Source: Gammaproteobacteria bacterium
GTDB taxonomy: Bacteria > Pseudomonadota > Gammaproteobacteria > Pseudomonadales > JAUIET01
Length of the DNA: 64,000 nt
NCBI GenBank assembly: GCA_030429735.1
Contig: JAUIET010000010.1
Coordinates: 1 to 64,000, forward strand
Reading direction: 5' to 3'
The translations under genes and the position numbers were made by a program. A model generated the notes under the pieces. The model searched no databases. It worked only from the letters and a program-made list of their open reading frames with translations, and was not told where the DNA came from. Each line of letters opens with the position of its first letter. The stretch's first letter is position 1. This document shows, in pieces, positions 9,095 to 18,716 of this stretch.

Positions 9095-10816
9095 GTGGAT
9101 AATGAAGAAGAAAAAAAACAGGAAGAAAAAGGTTTTGCTGGCCTTTCTTCCATGGTGTCGGATGTCGATGACGTCGTAGAGAAAGCGCCGAAGCAGTCAC
9201 CGAAGACTCACTCAGAGCCGTCTCCAGAGCAATCTGCGCGTAAAAGTACCCAGCAGGCCCAGAAACCTGCGACAAAGCCCGCATCACAGACCCATCAGGT
9301 GCCTGCGCAACCATCGGGAGGCTCATCGGGAGGAAAATGGCTGATCGGCATTGCAGTGGTCATAGGGCTTATTTGGCTCGCCAACCAATCGGATAATAAT
9401 AGACCGTCGAAGTCGACATACTCCCCTGGATCATCCACCACCACAGCTCCGGCCAGCCAACCATCGATTTCGCAGCCACAGGTTCCGAGTCGTCCATCTG
9501 AGAGCAAGCCTTCCGTTGGTCGAAACAATGTGCTTTCTATCGCTGAGATCCGTTATTGCCTGGCTGAAAAGATTAGGCTGGATTCAGCAGAGACCGTACT
9601 CAACAACTACAGCGATTCAGATGTGAATCGCTTTAATGCTTATGTGAACGACTATAACAGTCGCTGCGGCGAGTTTCGTTACAGACAGGGAGCACTTGAA
9701 AGCGCCCGAAGGGACGTTAATCCGTACTCTAGTCAGCTACAGGCAGAAGGACGAAGCAGATTCGTTCGTAGTCCTGTTACCACAGCGAGAACTCCGGTAA
9801 CCACATCATCATCTAAGCCTTCCCGGCCGACGCCTGATGCAACGGTGCTGGCGATTCAACTTCGGTTGAATGAACTCGGATATAACGCGGGCACACCGGA
9901 CGGCTTGTTTGGGAATAAAACCCGGGCGGCAATTCAGGCTTTTCAGCGTGATCAAAATATTGCAGTGACTGGTGTTGCTGATCCGGCTGTATTACTTCTA
10001 CTACAACGAGCATCTCCGCGTTCCAAGATTGAATTCACGGAATCTGTGGAATCTGCGCAGCAATCAGTATCCCGTCCCTCGGAAGTTCAGTTGCCCCGTA
10101 CATCATCGGATGGGAAGCCTAATCTTTCTACTGCTACTAGTTGGGAGCAAGCTGCTATTGAAAATGCTTGTGACTATTACAAGCGCAATAGAGGGGCTGG
10201 CGAGTACTACGGTTGCTTGCGAAAGGAATTGTCGAGTCTTGCCAGCTCTGGTGGCCGACCCGATATTTCGCGTGCCAGTAGTTCGGAGCAAGCCGCTATT
10301 GAAAATGCCTGTGACTATTACAAACGTAATAGAGGGCCCGGCGAGTACTACAGCTGCTTGAGAAAGGAGATGTCGAGTCTCGCTAGCTCTGGTGGTCGAC
10401 CTGATATTTCGCGTGCCAGTAGATCCGAACAAGCTGCGATTGAAAATGCCTGTGACTACTACAAGCGTAATAGAGGGTCTGGCGAATATTACAACTGCCT
10501 ACGGAAGGAGATGTCGAGTCTCGCTAGCTCAGGCGGTCGCCCCGATTTGTCCCGTGCAAGCAGTACCGAGCAAGTGGCGATAGAAAATGCCTGTGACTAT
10601 TACAAGCGCAATAGAGGGCCCGGCGAGTACTACGGATGCTTGCGAAAGGAATTATCGAATCTTGCCAGCTCTGGTGGCCGACCGGATATTTCCCGTGTTA
10701 GCGGACTAGAGCAAGCTTCGATAGAGAAGGCTTGTGACTACTACAAACGCAATAGAGGGCCCGGCGAGTACTACAGCTGCTTGAGAAAAGAATTGGCGAG
10801 CTTGGGGTATCGATGA
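9095..10816 (+). CDS. Membrane-anchored peptidoglycan-binding protein with five Cys-containing repeats
   Basis: I place the start at GTG 9095, 7 bases after the AAA stop; an in-frame ATG at 8969 would overlap the AAA gene by about 120 bases. The 573-residue product has an acidic, low-complexity N-terminus, one membrane segment at about 82-98 (LIGIAVVIGLIWLA), a Ser/Pro/Thr linker, a two-Cys helical segment (AEIRYCLAEKIRLD...DYNSRCGEFRYR), and a PG_binding_1 domain at about 248-307 (LAIQLRLNELGYNAG...TRAAIQAFQ). It ends with five 47-residue repeats. The expected topology is N-terminus in the cytosol and the rest in the periplasm, where the repeat cysteines could form disulfides and the PG domain hold the protein to the wall. 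This would give the cytosolic ATPases encoded beside it a link to the envelope. No enzyme motif is visible. Confidence 0.72.
   Translation: MDNEEEKKQEEKGFAGLSSMVSDVDDVVEKAPKQSPKTHSEPSPEQSARKSTQQAQKPATKPASQTHQVPAQPSGGSSGGKWLIGIAVVIGLIWLANQSDNNRPSKSTYSPGSSTTTAPASQPSISQPQVPSRPSESKPSVGRNNVLSIAEIRYCLAEKIRLDSAETVLNNYSDSDVNRFNAYVNDYNSRCGEFRYRQGALESARRDVNPYSSQLQAEGRSRFVRSPVTTARTPVTTSSSKPSRPTPDATVLAIQLRLNELGYNAGTPDGLFGNKTRAAIQAFQRDQNIAVTGVADPAVLLLLQRASPRSKIEFTESVESAQQSVSRPSEVQLPRTSSDGKPNLSTATSWEQAAIENACDYYKRNRGAGEYYGCLRKELSSLASSGGRPDISRASSSEQAAIENACDYYKRNRGPGEYYSCLRKEMSSLASSGGRPDISRASRSEQAAIENACDYYKRNRGSGEYYNCLRKEMSSLASSGGRPDLSRASSTEQVAIENACDYYKRNRGPGEYYGCLRKELSNLASSGGRPDISRVSGLEQASIEKACDYYKRNRGPGEYYSCLRKELASLGYR
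10124..10813 (+). repeat. Five tandem 141-bp coding repeats (47 residues each, last one shortened)
   Basis: Repeat units begin at 10124, 10265, 10406, 10547 and 10688. Each encodes EQ-(A/V/S)-(A/S)-IE-(N/K)-ACDYYKRNRG, then x-GEYYxCLRKE, then a SSLASSGGRPD spacer; the fifth ends at LASLGYR. Each unit has two cysteines 15 residues apart. Units are nearly identical at DNA level, so copy number could change by slippage or unequal recombination. Confidence 0.93.
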
Positions 10817-10837
10817 TGCTAACAAAGAGTAAGATAA

Positions 10838-12814
10838 ATGACGGTAGCGGTTTGCTTTAAGTGTGGTTTTGAAAAGTCTGGTCCCCTAACCCAATGTGGC
10901 TCATGCAATGTTACGCCCAGAGAAAAAGGTGATTTAGCATTATCCCTTGTCCTCTCAGAGCATCTTTCCTCAAAAACGCAGTTAGAGGTCCTGGCACATG
11001 AAATTCGTAGTCATCTGAAGCTGAAGATTCCTGAGTCGCTACTTTTACAAGCAAACGAGGCTCTCAATGATCCTCAGTTACTTGCCATGTTGGGGGCAGA
11101 TTCTCAAGAGACAAAAACTAAATCACGATCTCGTGCTGCGCCGACCGCCGCGAGACCAGAGTCTCGTTCATCATCAAGCCAACGTAAGCGGGCTTTGCAT
11201 CAGTCACAGCTTCAGAAAAATCCGTTTGCTGTGCTTGGTGTTACCACTAGGGATGATAGACGCCGGATTGTCGAGCAGGCAGAGGAGAAGTCGCTGGAGC
11301 TGGACCACGAAGCGTGTCAAAAGGCACGTTCCGACCTGACCAGCCCCAGAATGAGGCTAAATGCGGAAATGTCCTGGCTCCCAGGCGTGTCGCCGAGGAA
11401 GGCCGAACAGTTTGTTTCTGTACTTCAATCTGACCCGATGTCACTCCGCGGCGAGTCTGGCCTGCCGACCCTTGCACACTTGAATCTGCTCGCGGCAGCC
11501 TTTGAGGCTGTGGATGCTGACGATTCAACAGATGATGTCGCGGAATTCATACAAGAGATGGCGTATCTGGTTGATGATCTCTCTGCGGAACAGGTGCTGC
11601 GAGATATTAACGAAGACCGGGCTGTTTCCGGATTTCCTGAAGTAAAGGGAATCAATCAGGTTGAGGTAGAGCTCTCTGAGCTAAAGCGTTACTACCGTAA
11701 CGCGATCAAAGACGCACTGAATCGGCTGTCACCTGTTTCGCTCGTCGAAGCTATGACGGTGGCTGTTGATCAGATTACCTGTGGTGGAGAAGAGCATGCA
11801 CCTGAACTTATCGATGAACTGGTGGATAGCTATACCGTTGAGACGCAGGGGTTTCTCGAGAAAGAGGCCGAGAGCGTAGAGAAATTGATCCAGACGGCCC
11901 GGAACTCAGCCAAATCGGGCGAGAACGCTGTTAAGCCGATTGTGGACAAGCTGATTGTCGTTGCCCGCAATTGGGATAATGTTGCACAGCCCATTCAGCT
12001 GAGCGCCAAGGCAAGGGGAATTGATCATGACCCAAGCCATGAAATTGCATATTCAATTCGAAGCCTCGCGATTGATCTCTTTAATGAGCATGACATGCTT
12101 GATCAGTCTAAGAGGCTGACTGAGGTTATCCAAGAGCTCTTTGTCGAATTGCCTGAAGTAGTTGAACGAGTTGATGAGGATGCTGGCGCTTTAGAAAATA
12201 TCGCTTCAGGCCGTCAAATGGTTGCTGAAAAGTTCGAAAGTTTTAATCTTTCTGGAAACAATTTCTCCTGGAAGGGGCAGAGGTATGACATTGAGACTAT
12301 TAAGCACATTGGATTTTATCGATCAGTTACAACTCACAAGGCCAATTTTGTAGAAACAGGGAAGACCGAAAAAGCGATTCTCAATTTAACATTCAATAAT
12401 GGTCAGACGATTAAGATCTCTTTTGATGAAGAGGGAATTTTATGGAATAAGAGCAAGACGCAGGAAATCCAAAATCTTGCCGAATTCTATGGTTTCCTGT
12501 CACATATAACATTTGATCGTCGGGTTAAGTTCTATGAAGGCCAGATCGAGAAAAACGGATTCTGGACGTATGAGGATTGTTGCTTTTACCCTCGCAAGAA
12601 AGTTGTATTCCGTGGTAAAGATTTTGATGTGTCTTCTTCTTCATTTCTGCGCAGCTATGGCTGCATTGAAATGAGAAAAAAAGATTATGGAATACTGGAC
12701 AAAATCAAACGAGAGGTCTCGGTTACGAAGATACCCCAGTTCAGTACAGTTACCGACACGGATGTTATTTTCCATCTTCTGGATAAGCATATGGGATTAA
12801 CGTGGAAATCATAG
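10838..12814 (+). CDS. Zinc-ribbon protein with a degenerate J-like segment and helical body
   Basis: This 658-residue protein starts with a Cys4 zinc ribbon (C6-x2-C9 and C20-x2-C23). After a Ser/Arg-rich linker (about 92-125) comes NPFAVLGVTTRDDRRRIVEQAEE at about 129-151, which has the look of a J-domain first helix and turn (nPyxvLGv), then a helix ending ARSDLTSPRMRLNAEMSWLPG. The HPD tripeptide that lets J proteins stimulate Hsp70 is not present; LDHE lies in the region where it would be expected. The middle is helical, and the last 200 residues look beta-rich (FSWKGQRYDIETI, VVFRGKDFDVSSSSF). A role as the J-like partner of the Hsp70 at 5150 is an inference from context. It lies 21 bases after the repeat protein gene and belongs to the same operon. 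Confidence 0.62.
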   Translation: MTVAVCFKCGFEKSGPLTQCGSCNVTPREKGDLALSLVLSEHLSSKTQLEVLAHEIRSHLKLKIPESLLLQANEALNDPQLLAMLGADSQETKTKSRSRAAPTAARPESRSSSSQRKRALHQSQLQKNPFAVLGVTTRDDRRRIVEQAEEKSLELDHEACQKARSDLTSPRMRLNAEMSWLPGVSPRKAEQFVSVLQSDPMSLRGESGLPTLAHLNLLAAAFEAVDADDSTDDVAEFIQEMAYLVDDLSAEQVLRDINEDRAVSGFPEVKGINQVEVELSELKRYYRNAIKDALNRLSPVSLVEAMTVAVDQITCGGEEHAPELIDELVDSYTVETQGFLEKEAESVEKLIQTARNSAKSGENAVKPIVDKLIVVARNWDNVAQPIQLSAKARGIDHDPSHEIAYSIRSLAIDLFNEHDMLDQSKRLTEVIQELFVELPEVVERVDEDAGALENIASGRQMVAEKFESFNLSGNNFSWKGQRYDIETIKHIGFYRSVTTHKANFVETGKTEKAILNLTFNNGQTIKISFDEEGILWNKSKTQEIQNLAEFYGFLSHITFDRRVKFYEGQIEKNGFWTYEDCCFYPRKKVVFRGKDFDVSSSSFLRSYGCIEMRKKDYGILDKIKREVSVTKIPQFSTVTDTDVIFHLLDKHMGLTWKS

Positions 12815-12842
12815 TCAAAAAATAGATCAAGGAGTGGTTTTT

Positions 12843-13487
12843 ATGGGGTTTATATCTAAATTATTCGGTGGCAACAAAGAAGATAAAGCACTTCGCGAAG
12901 CGTTTGAGCAGATTCGGCGTATACTCGAAGATGAACAATTGCAGCTGGATATGATTCATCCTACGATGAAGGAAATGATCGAGTCTCGCCCGGCCTATGA
13001 TAAAGATCCGAATGGTACTGGCCCGTTCGGGTATTCGGAGACGAATCCGATCCCCGTAAATGGTCCAATTGGACAGCTTGCTTACCTCTCGAAATTGGAA
13101 ACTACAAAGGGAGAGCGAATTCTTTTTCATAGGATTGGTGCAGTGAACACAATCGACGTATTTGAAGCTGTTACCTTTTCGGGCAGCGAATGGTTCATTT
13201 TATTCGTGGATCTATACCACCCTCGGCGTTCGCGACTTGCTCCTGACGGATTTCGGTTTACCCAAGAGGTTGGGCAGTTTTCCGGATTTCACAAGTTTTG
13301 TAACGATTTCCCTTATGATTTCGTTGAGATGAAGCAATCTGAAAGCGAATCAGGGTTGAGTATGGCTTATATCGCGATCAGTAAAGTTATGGAGTCCATT
13401 CAGAATAAAGCATACCAGCGCCCCCTTGCCCACAAGGCGAAGCTCGACCTGGTGAAGAGTCGCCTGACCAGTGTTCAGACGCAGTGA
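12843..13487 (+). CDS. Conserved protein of unknown function in the Hsp70 operon
   Basis: The start is ATG 12843, with AAGGAG at 12829-12834 eight bases upstream; a GTG at 12834 in the same frame overlaps that site and is unlikely. The 214-residue product is soluble. I do not recognise a named domain. The central part carries motifs that look conserved: FGYSETNPIPVNGPIGQLAYLSKL, FHRIGAVNTIDVFE, and DLYHPRRSRLAPDGF, then CNDFPYDFVEM. The end is a helical stretch. It lies 28 bases after the zinc-ribbon gene and is followed after about 60 bases by the solenoid gene, so it is probably the penultimate gene of the operon. Confidence 0.6.
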   Translation: MGFISKLFGGNKEDKALREAFEQIRRILEDEQLQLDMIHPTMKEMIESRPAYDKDPNGTGPFGYSETNPIPVNGPIGQLAYLSKLETTKGERILFHRIGAVNTIDVFEAVTFSGSEWFILFVDLYHPRRSRLAPDGFRFTQEVGQFSGFHKFCNDFPYDFVEMKQSESESGLSMAYIAISKVMESIQNKAYQRPLAHKAKLDLVKSRLTSVQTQ

Positions 13488-13546
13488 GTCCTAGATATTT
13501 GCTGAGCTAGGCGAGTGAGGTGCTGCGTGAAGTTCAGAGTAATGGT

Positions 13547-14761
13547 ATGACGAAAGGGACCATACACAAGTGGATCTTCCCCGCACGCTTTCGTGCAGGA
13601 TCCTACGGCTGGAAATCCTCCAAATTAGCCTGTCAGCGACTTCGCGAAGCTGTTTCCGAAATAAAGAAGGTTGCTAAGAAAGAACCTGTTCTCGGCGCTG
13701 AAGGTGCCGTTCGCTTGCTGGAAAAGATCTGGCCCGCACTGGAGCATGTGGACAGTTCCAGTGGTGCGCTGGGTTCTGCGGTTAACAAAGCACTCGATGA
13801 CCTGATCCCGCTAATCATCAAAGCTCCGGCCGATGCCAAGACTCGTAACAAATGGCTCGAACGCTTGTGGAAGGCCATGGAGGATGATGGCGTCGATTAC
13901 CTGGGGCCGGTTGGTGACCGCTGGGGAGAGCTTTGTGTGTCGGTGGAAACGGCCAACCAGTGGGCGGGGGAATTGATACCGACGTTAAGGTCGTGTTGGA
14001 CCGACCCTAATCCCGGTAACTATTTTCATGGTGCAACGGCCTGCCTGTCCTGTTTGCTGGCGGCGCGACGCTATCAAGAAGTAGTCGACCTGTTGGCGCT
14101 GGACCGTAAACCGTTCTGGCATTATCGTCGCTATGGTGTCGAGGCATTATTGGCGATGGGCAAGAAGTCAGAAGCCCTGAAATACGCCGAGGCATCCCGA
14201 GGGCTAAACCAGCCTGATTCGGCCATTGACAAGACCTGTGAAGATGTCCTCATTTCTTCCGGTCTGCATGACGAGGCCTATCGGCGGTATGGGCTAAAGG
14301 CGGCCCAGGGTAATTCGTATCTCGCGCGGTTCCGCGCTGTAGCAAAACGCTATCCAATGAAAGCACCAGTTGAGATTCTCGCTGATCTGATCAAGACCAC
14401 ACCTGGGGAAGAGGGCAAATGGTTTGCCACGGCCAAAGATTTGAAACTCTATGAGCTAGCGCTACAGCTCGCAGATCAGAGCCCTTGTGAGCCGAAGACG
14501 CTGACACGGGCGGCTAGAGACTTCCTTGAGTCGGAGCCTGAGTTTGCACTTGGCTCAGCCTTGGCTGCGCTTCGCTGGTTGAACGAAGGGTGGGGGTATG
14601 AGGTGACAAGCATTGATGTTATAGATGCCTATGACCTGGCTCTGAAAGCCGCCGATAGATCACACGTAGATAATGTGTTAGATCAAATCCGTGGATTGCT
14701 TGACCAAAACAAGGGTGCCGGAAGCGCGTTTGTGAGGCAGTCTTTATCGAGCAGAATGTGA
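13547..14761 (+). CDS. Alpha-solenoid (TPR-like) protein, last gene of the island operon
   Basis: I choose ATG 13547 (MTKGTIHKWIFPARFR) because relatives I recall begin this way; a GTG at 13520 in frame would add nine residues. The product, 404 residues from the ATG, is almost wholly helical with degenerate TPR-like pairs, for example YQEVVDLLALDRKPFWHYRRYGVEALLAMGKKSEALKYAE and LKLYELALQLADQSPCEPKTL. No enzyme motif is evident. Such solenoids commonly act as protein-binding scaffolds. Homologues of this family also occur alone in other genomes, so it may be a neighbour rather than a core part of the system. It is the last gene before the tRNA-Leu region. Confidence 0.65.
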   Translation: MTKGTIHKWIFPARFRAGSYGWKSSKLACQRLREAVSEIKKVAKKEPVLGAEGAVRLLEKIWPALEHVDSSSGALGSAVNKALDDLIPLIIKAPADAKTRNKWLERLWKAMEDDGVDYLGPVGDRWGELCVSVETANQWAGELIPTLRSCWTDPNPGNYFHGATACLSCLLAARRYQEVVDLLALDRKPFWHYRRYGVEALLAMGKKSEALKYAEASRGLNQPDSAIDKTCEDVLISSGLHDEAYRRYGLKAAQGNSYLARFRAVAKRYPMKAPVEILADLIKTTPGEEGKWFATAKDLKLYELALQLADQSPCEPKTLTRAARDFLESEPEFALGSALAALRWLNEGWGYEVTSIDVIDAYDLALKAADRSHVDNVLDQIRGLLDQNKGAGSAFVRQSLSSRM

Positions 14762-14906
14762 CAGTTCAGAGAGGGGGAATGCGCATTCTAACGCGTGCGG
14801 TATATTTCTTCAGATTACTCCCATTTGTATCCCAGATGCATCCCAAGGCTTCTATCTAGGGTTTGAGGTGGAAAATAATCCGTTGGGTTTAAAAAGGGAA
14901 GGGGGA

Positions 14907-14993
14907 TGGTACCAGAGGCCGGACTCGAACCGGCACACCATTGCTGGCGGGAGATTTTGAATCTCCTGTGTCTACCAATTTCACCACTCTGGC
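14907..14993 (-). tRNA. tRNA-Leu, anticodon CAA
   Basis: The 87-nt minus-strand sequence folds as a class II tRNA: 7-bp acceptor (GCCAGAG with CTCTGGT), anticodon stem GGAGA/TCTCC around loop TT-CAA-AA, a variable arm, and the T arm GCCGG-TTCGAGT-CCGGC. The CCA end is encoded. The anticodon CAA reads UUG. Its 3' end faces the island at 1-14761, the usual orientation for an element that uses a tRNA gene as its attachment site. Confidence 0.95.
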
Positions 14994-15002
14994 ACTGCTT
15001 AG

Positions 15003-15030
15003 ATTGTAACTATTTCCCTCTGGGATACAA
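15003..15030 (-). promoter_or_regulatory. Probable sigma-70 promoter of tRNA-Leu
   Basis: On the minus strand TTGTAT (15025-15030) and TACAAT (15003-15008) are separated by 16 bp, and the -10 box lies about 9 bp before the tRNA 5' end. A corresponding TTGCAT lies at the same place in the next upstream repeat unit, so the repeats appear to include the promoter region. Confidence 0.45.
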
Positions 15031-15040
15031 AATCGCTTGC

Positions 15041-15082
15041 GGATTTTGAATCCCTCATGTCTACCAATTTCATCACTCTGGC
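15041..15082 (-). pseudogene. Partial tRNA-Leu copy (5' half), copy 1
   Basis: Read on the minus strand, this repeats the tRNA-Leu 5' half from GCCAGAG through the anticodon loop ATTCAAAAT, with a few changes. After the anticodon the sequence departs from tRNA and forms CAAAATC-CGCAAGC-GATTTTG, a 7-bp hairpin; there is no T arm. Its 5' end is 89 bp from that of the true tRNA. Confidence 0.8.
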
Positions 15083-15132
15083 ACGGAGTTGCAAGCTTAC
15101 TGTTTTTGGTCTGGGATGCAAAATCGCTTGCT

Positions 15133-15172
15133 TATTTTGAATCCGACGTGTCTACCACAACACCCCTATGGC
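15133..15172 (-). pseudogene. Partial tRNA-Leu copy (5' half), copy 2, more decayed
   Basis: Another 5'-half copy lies 90 bp further upstream on the minus strand. It keeps GGTAGACA and GGATTCAAAAT but its acceptor strand is altered to GCCATAG. The following segment, AGCAAGCGATTTTG and then CATCCCAGA, matches that after copy 1. A third, weaker trace (GTCTGACACAACACCGCTGTG) lies near 15200. Confidence 0.65.
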
Positions 15173-15326
15173 ACAATAAGGTCAGCCCTACGGACTGATG
15201 TCTGACACAACACCGCTGTGCGGACTGTTGCTTGCAGGGCGCGGATTATAACAAGTGATTGGCTGCGTGCAATAGCGCGGCGTCGGCCTTACAATGCGCA
15301 GCTTTGCGGTTGACTGCTTGTCTCAA

Positions 15327-17515
<2,189 letters not shown>

Positions 17516-17518
17516 GCA

Positions 17519-17830
17519 ATGTTAAAATTGTGCTTTTATGTACCCGCCGAGCAACTGGAAGCGGTAAAGTCTGCGGTATTCGACACCGGAGCGGGCCGCT
17601 CAGAGTATTATCAGAGAGTCTGTTGGCAGACAGCAGGTACTGGTCAGTTTGAAGCGCTCTCCGGAAGCAACCCTGACCGGGGCCGACACGGTGAACTTTG
17701 TCAGGTGAGTGAATACAAAGTTGAGATGATTTGTCAGGAAAACCTAATAGATACGGCAGTAGCGGCGCTAAAAGCCGCGCACCCGTACGAACAAGTGGCC
17801 TACGACGTAGTGCAACTATTGGATAAATAA
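17519..17830 (+). CDS. YqfO/NIF3 C-terminal-like small protein
   Basis: This 103-residue protein corresponds to the CutA-like domain inserted in NIF3/YqfO proteins, here as a stand-alone chain. Characteristic stretches are FYVPAEQLEAVKSAVFDTGAG at the start, TGQFEALSGSNP in the middle and AHPYEQVAYDVVQL at the end. Its function is not established; members are often annotated as Nif3-like dinuclear metal-centre proteins, but the metal-binding histidines of full NIF3 are not expected in this part. It starts 3 bases after tgt. Confidence 0.82.
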   Translation: MLKLCFYVPAEQLEAVKSAVFDTGAGRSEYYQRVCWQTAGTGQFEALSGSNPDRGRHGELCQVSEYKVEMICQENLIDTAVAALKAAHPYEQVAYDVVQLLDK

Positions 17831-17840
17831 GCGAGATAAT

Positions 17841-18389
17841 ATGATCTACAGCTTGCAAGACTTAAAAGTGAACTTTGCGGGAAAACCGGGCTTTATCGCC
17901 GATAATGCAACCATTCTAGGCAGTGTTACCCTGCACGAAAACTGCAGTGTTTGGTATAACGTTGTGATTCGTGCGGACTGTGAAGAAATGGTGATTGGTG
18001 CCAATTCAAATATACAGGATGGCAGCGTACTGCATGTCGACCCGGGCTACCCGCTGCATATTGGAGAGAACGTGACCATTGGCCATAAAGTCATGTTGCA
18101 CGGTTGCAGTATTGGTGACGGCAGCCTGATCGGCATAAACGCCGTGGTATTGAATGGTGCCAGGATTGGCAAGAATTGCTTGATTGGTGCTAACGCACTG
18201 ATACCGGAAAATATGGAGGTTCCAGACGGTTCACTCGTTATAGGTTCACCAGGCAAGGTTAAACGAGCGCTCAGCGACGACCAGATAGCAATGCTTGCTG
18301 TTAACGCCGAGCACTATGTAAACAACGCTAAACGGCACGCAGAATTTCTGAGCCGTGACACTGCAAGAGAGGAAGAATTACGCTCTTGA
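17841..18389 (+). CDS. Gamma-carbonic anhydrase family hexapeptide protein (YrdA-like)
   Basis: This 182-residue left-handed beta-helix protein has repeated hexapeptides (IGENVTIGHKVMLHGC, IGDGSLIGINAVVLNGARIG, LIGANALIPENM). The metal-site histidines of the gamma class are present: HVD near residue 72, then GHKVMLHGC with two. Many members bind zinc but have weak or no carbonic anhydrase activity, so the physiological reaction is uncertain. It shares an overlapping stop/start with the DUF1289 gene. Confidence 0.9.
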   Translation: MIYSLQDLKVNFAGKPGFIADNATILGSVTLHENCSVWYNVVIRADCEEMVIGANSNIQDGSVLHVDPGYPLHIGENVTIGHKVMLHGCSIGDGSLIGINAVVLNGARIGKNCLIGANALIPENMEVPDGSLVIGSPGKVKRALSDDQIAMLAVNAEHYVNNAKRHAEFLSRDTAREEELRS

Positions 18390-18574
18390 ACAGTAGCGAC
18401 GAGGTTCCGTCACCTTGCGTGCAGATTTGCTGTCTGGATGAGAAGGACATTTGTATTGGCTGCTTTCGAACGACAGAAGAAATTCGCGACTGGACGTTGT
18501 ATTCGGGCCAACAAAAGAAAGACATCATAAAACTAACGCATCAACGCTATCACGATAAGTACAGTAATGAATGA
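18386..18574 (+). CDS. DUF1289 small Cys-rich protein
   Basis: This 62-residue protein starts at TTG 18386, inside the final codons of the carbonic anhydrase-like gene. It shows the DUF1289 pattern SPCVQICCLDEKDICIGC followed by RTTEEIRDW, with four main cysteines likely to bind a metal. Members are widespread and uncharacterised. The rare start codon follows from the overlap; no other start gives a complete domain. Confidence 0.85.
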   Translation: MNSSDEVPSPCVQICCLDEKDICIGCFRTTEEIRDWTLYSGQQKKDIIKLTHQRYHDKYSNE

Positions 18575-18716
18575 GCCTGGCGCATGAGGGGGTGGTTTAA
18601 AAGACTCATCAAGTGCGTTTCGCAACTGGAGTAATAGTTCGAAAGAACACGGTCAATCAGGGTATTCTGGTAGCAAACCAGAGCTATAAAACTAAATAAC
18701 AGGTGTAGGTTTTGCG

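Noticed and set aside
10124-10813. CRISPR array
   Set aside because: The 141-bp repeats are in frame, coding and contiguous, with no spacers.
15041-15172. Two further functional tRNA-Leu genes
   Set aside because: Both copies lack a T arm and a matching 3' acceptor strand; only the 5' half resembles tRNA.
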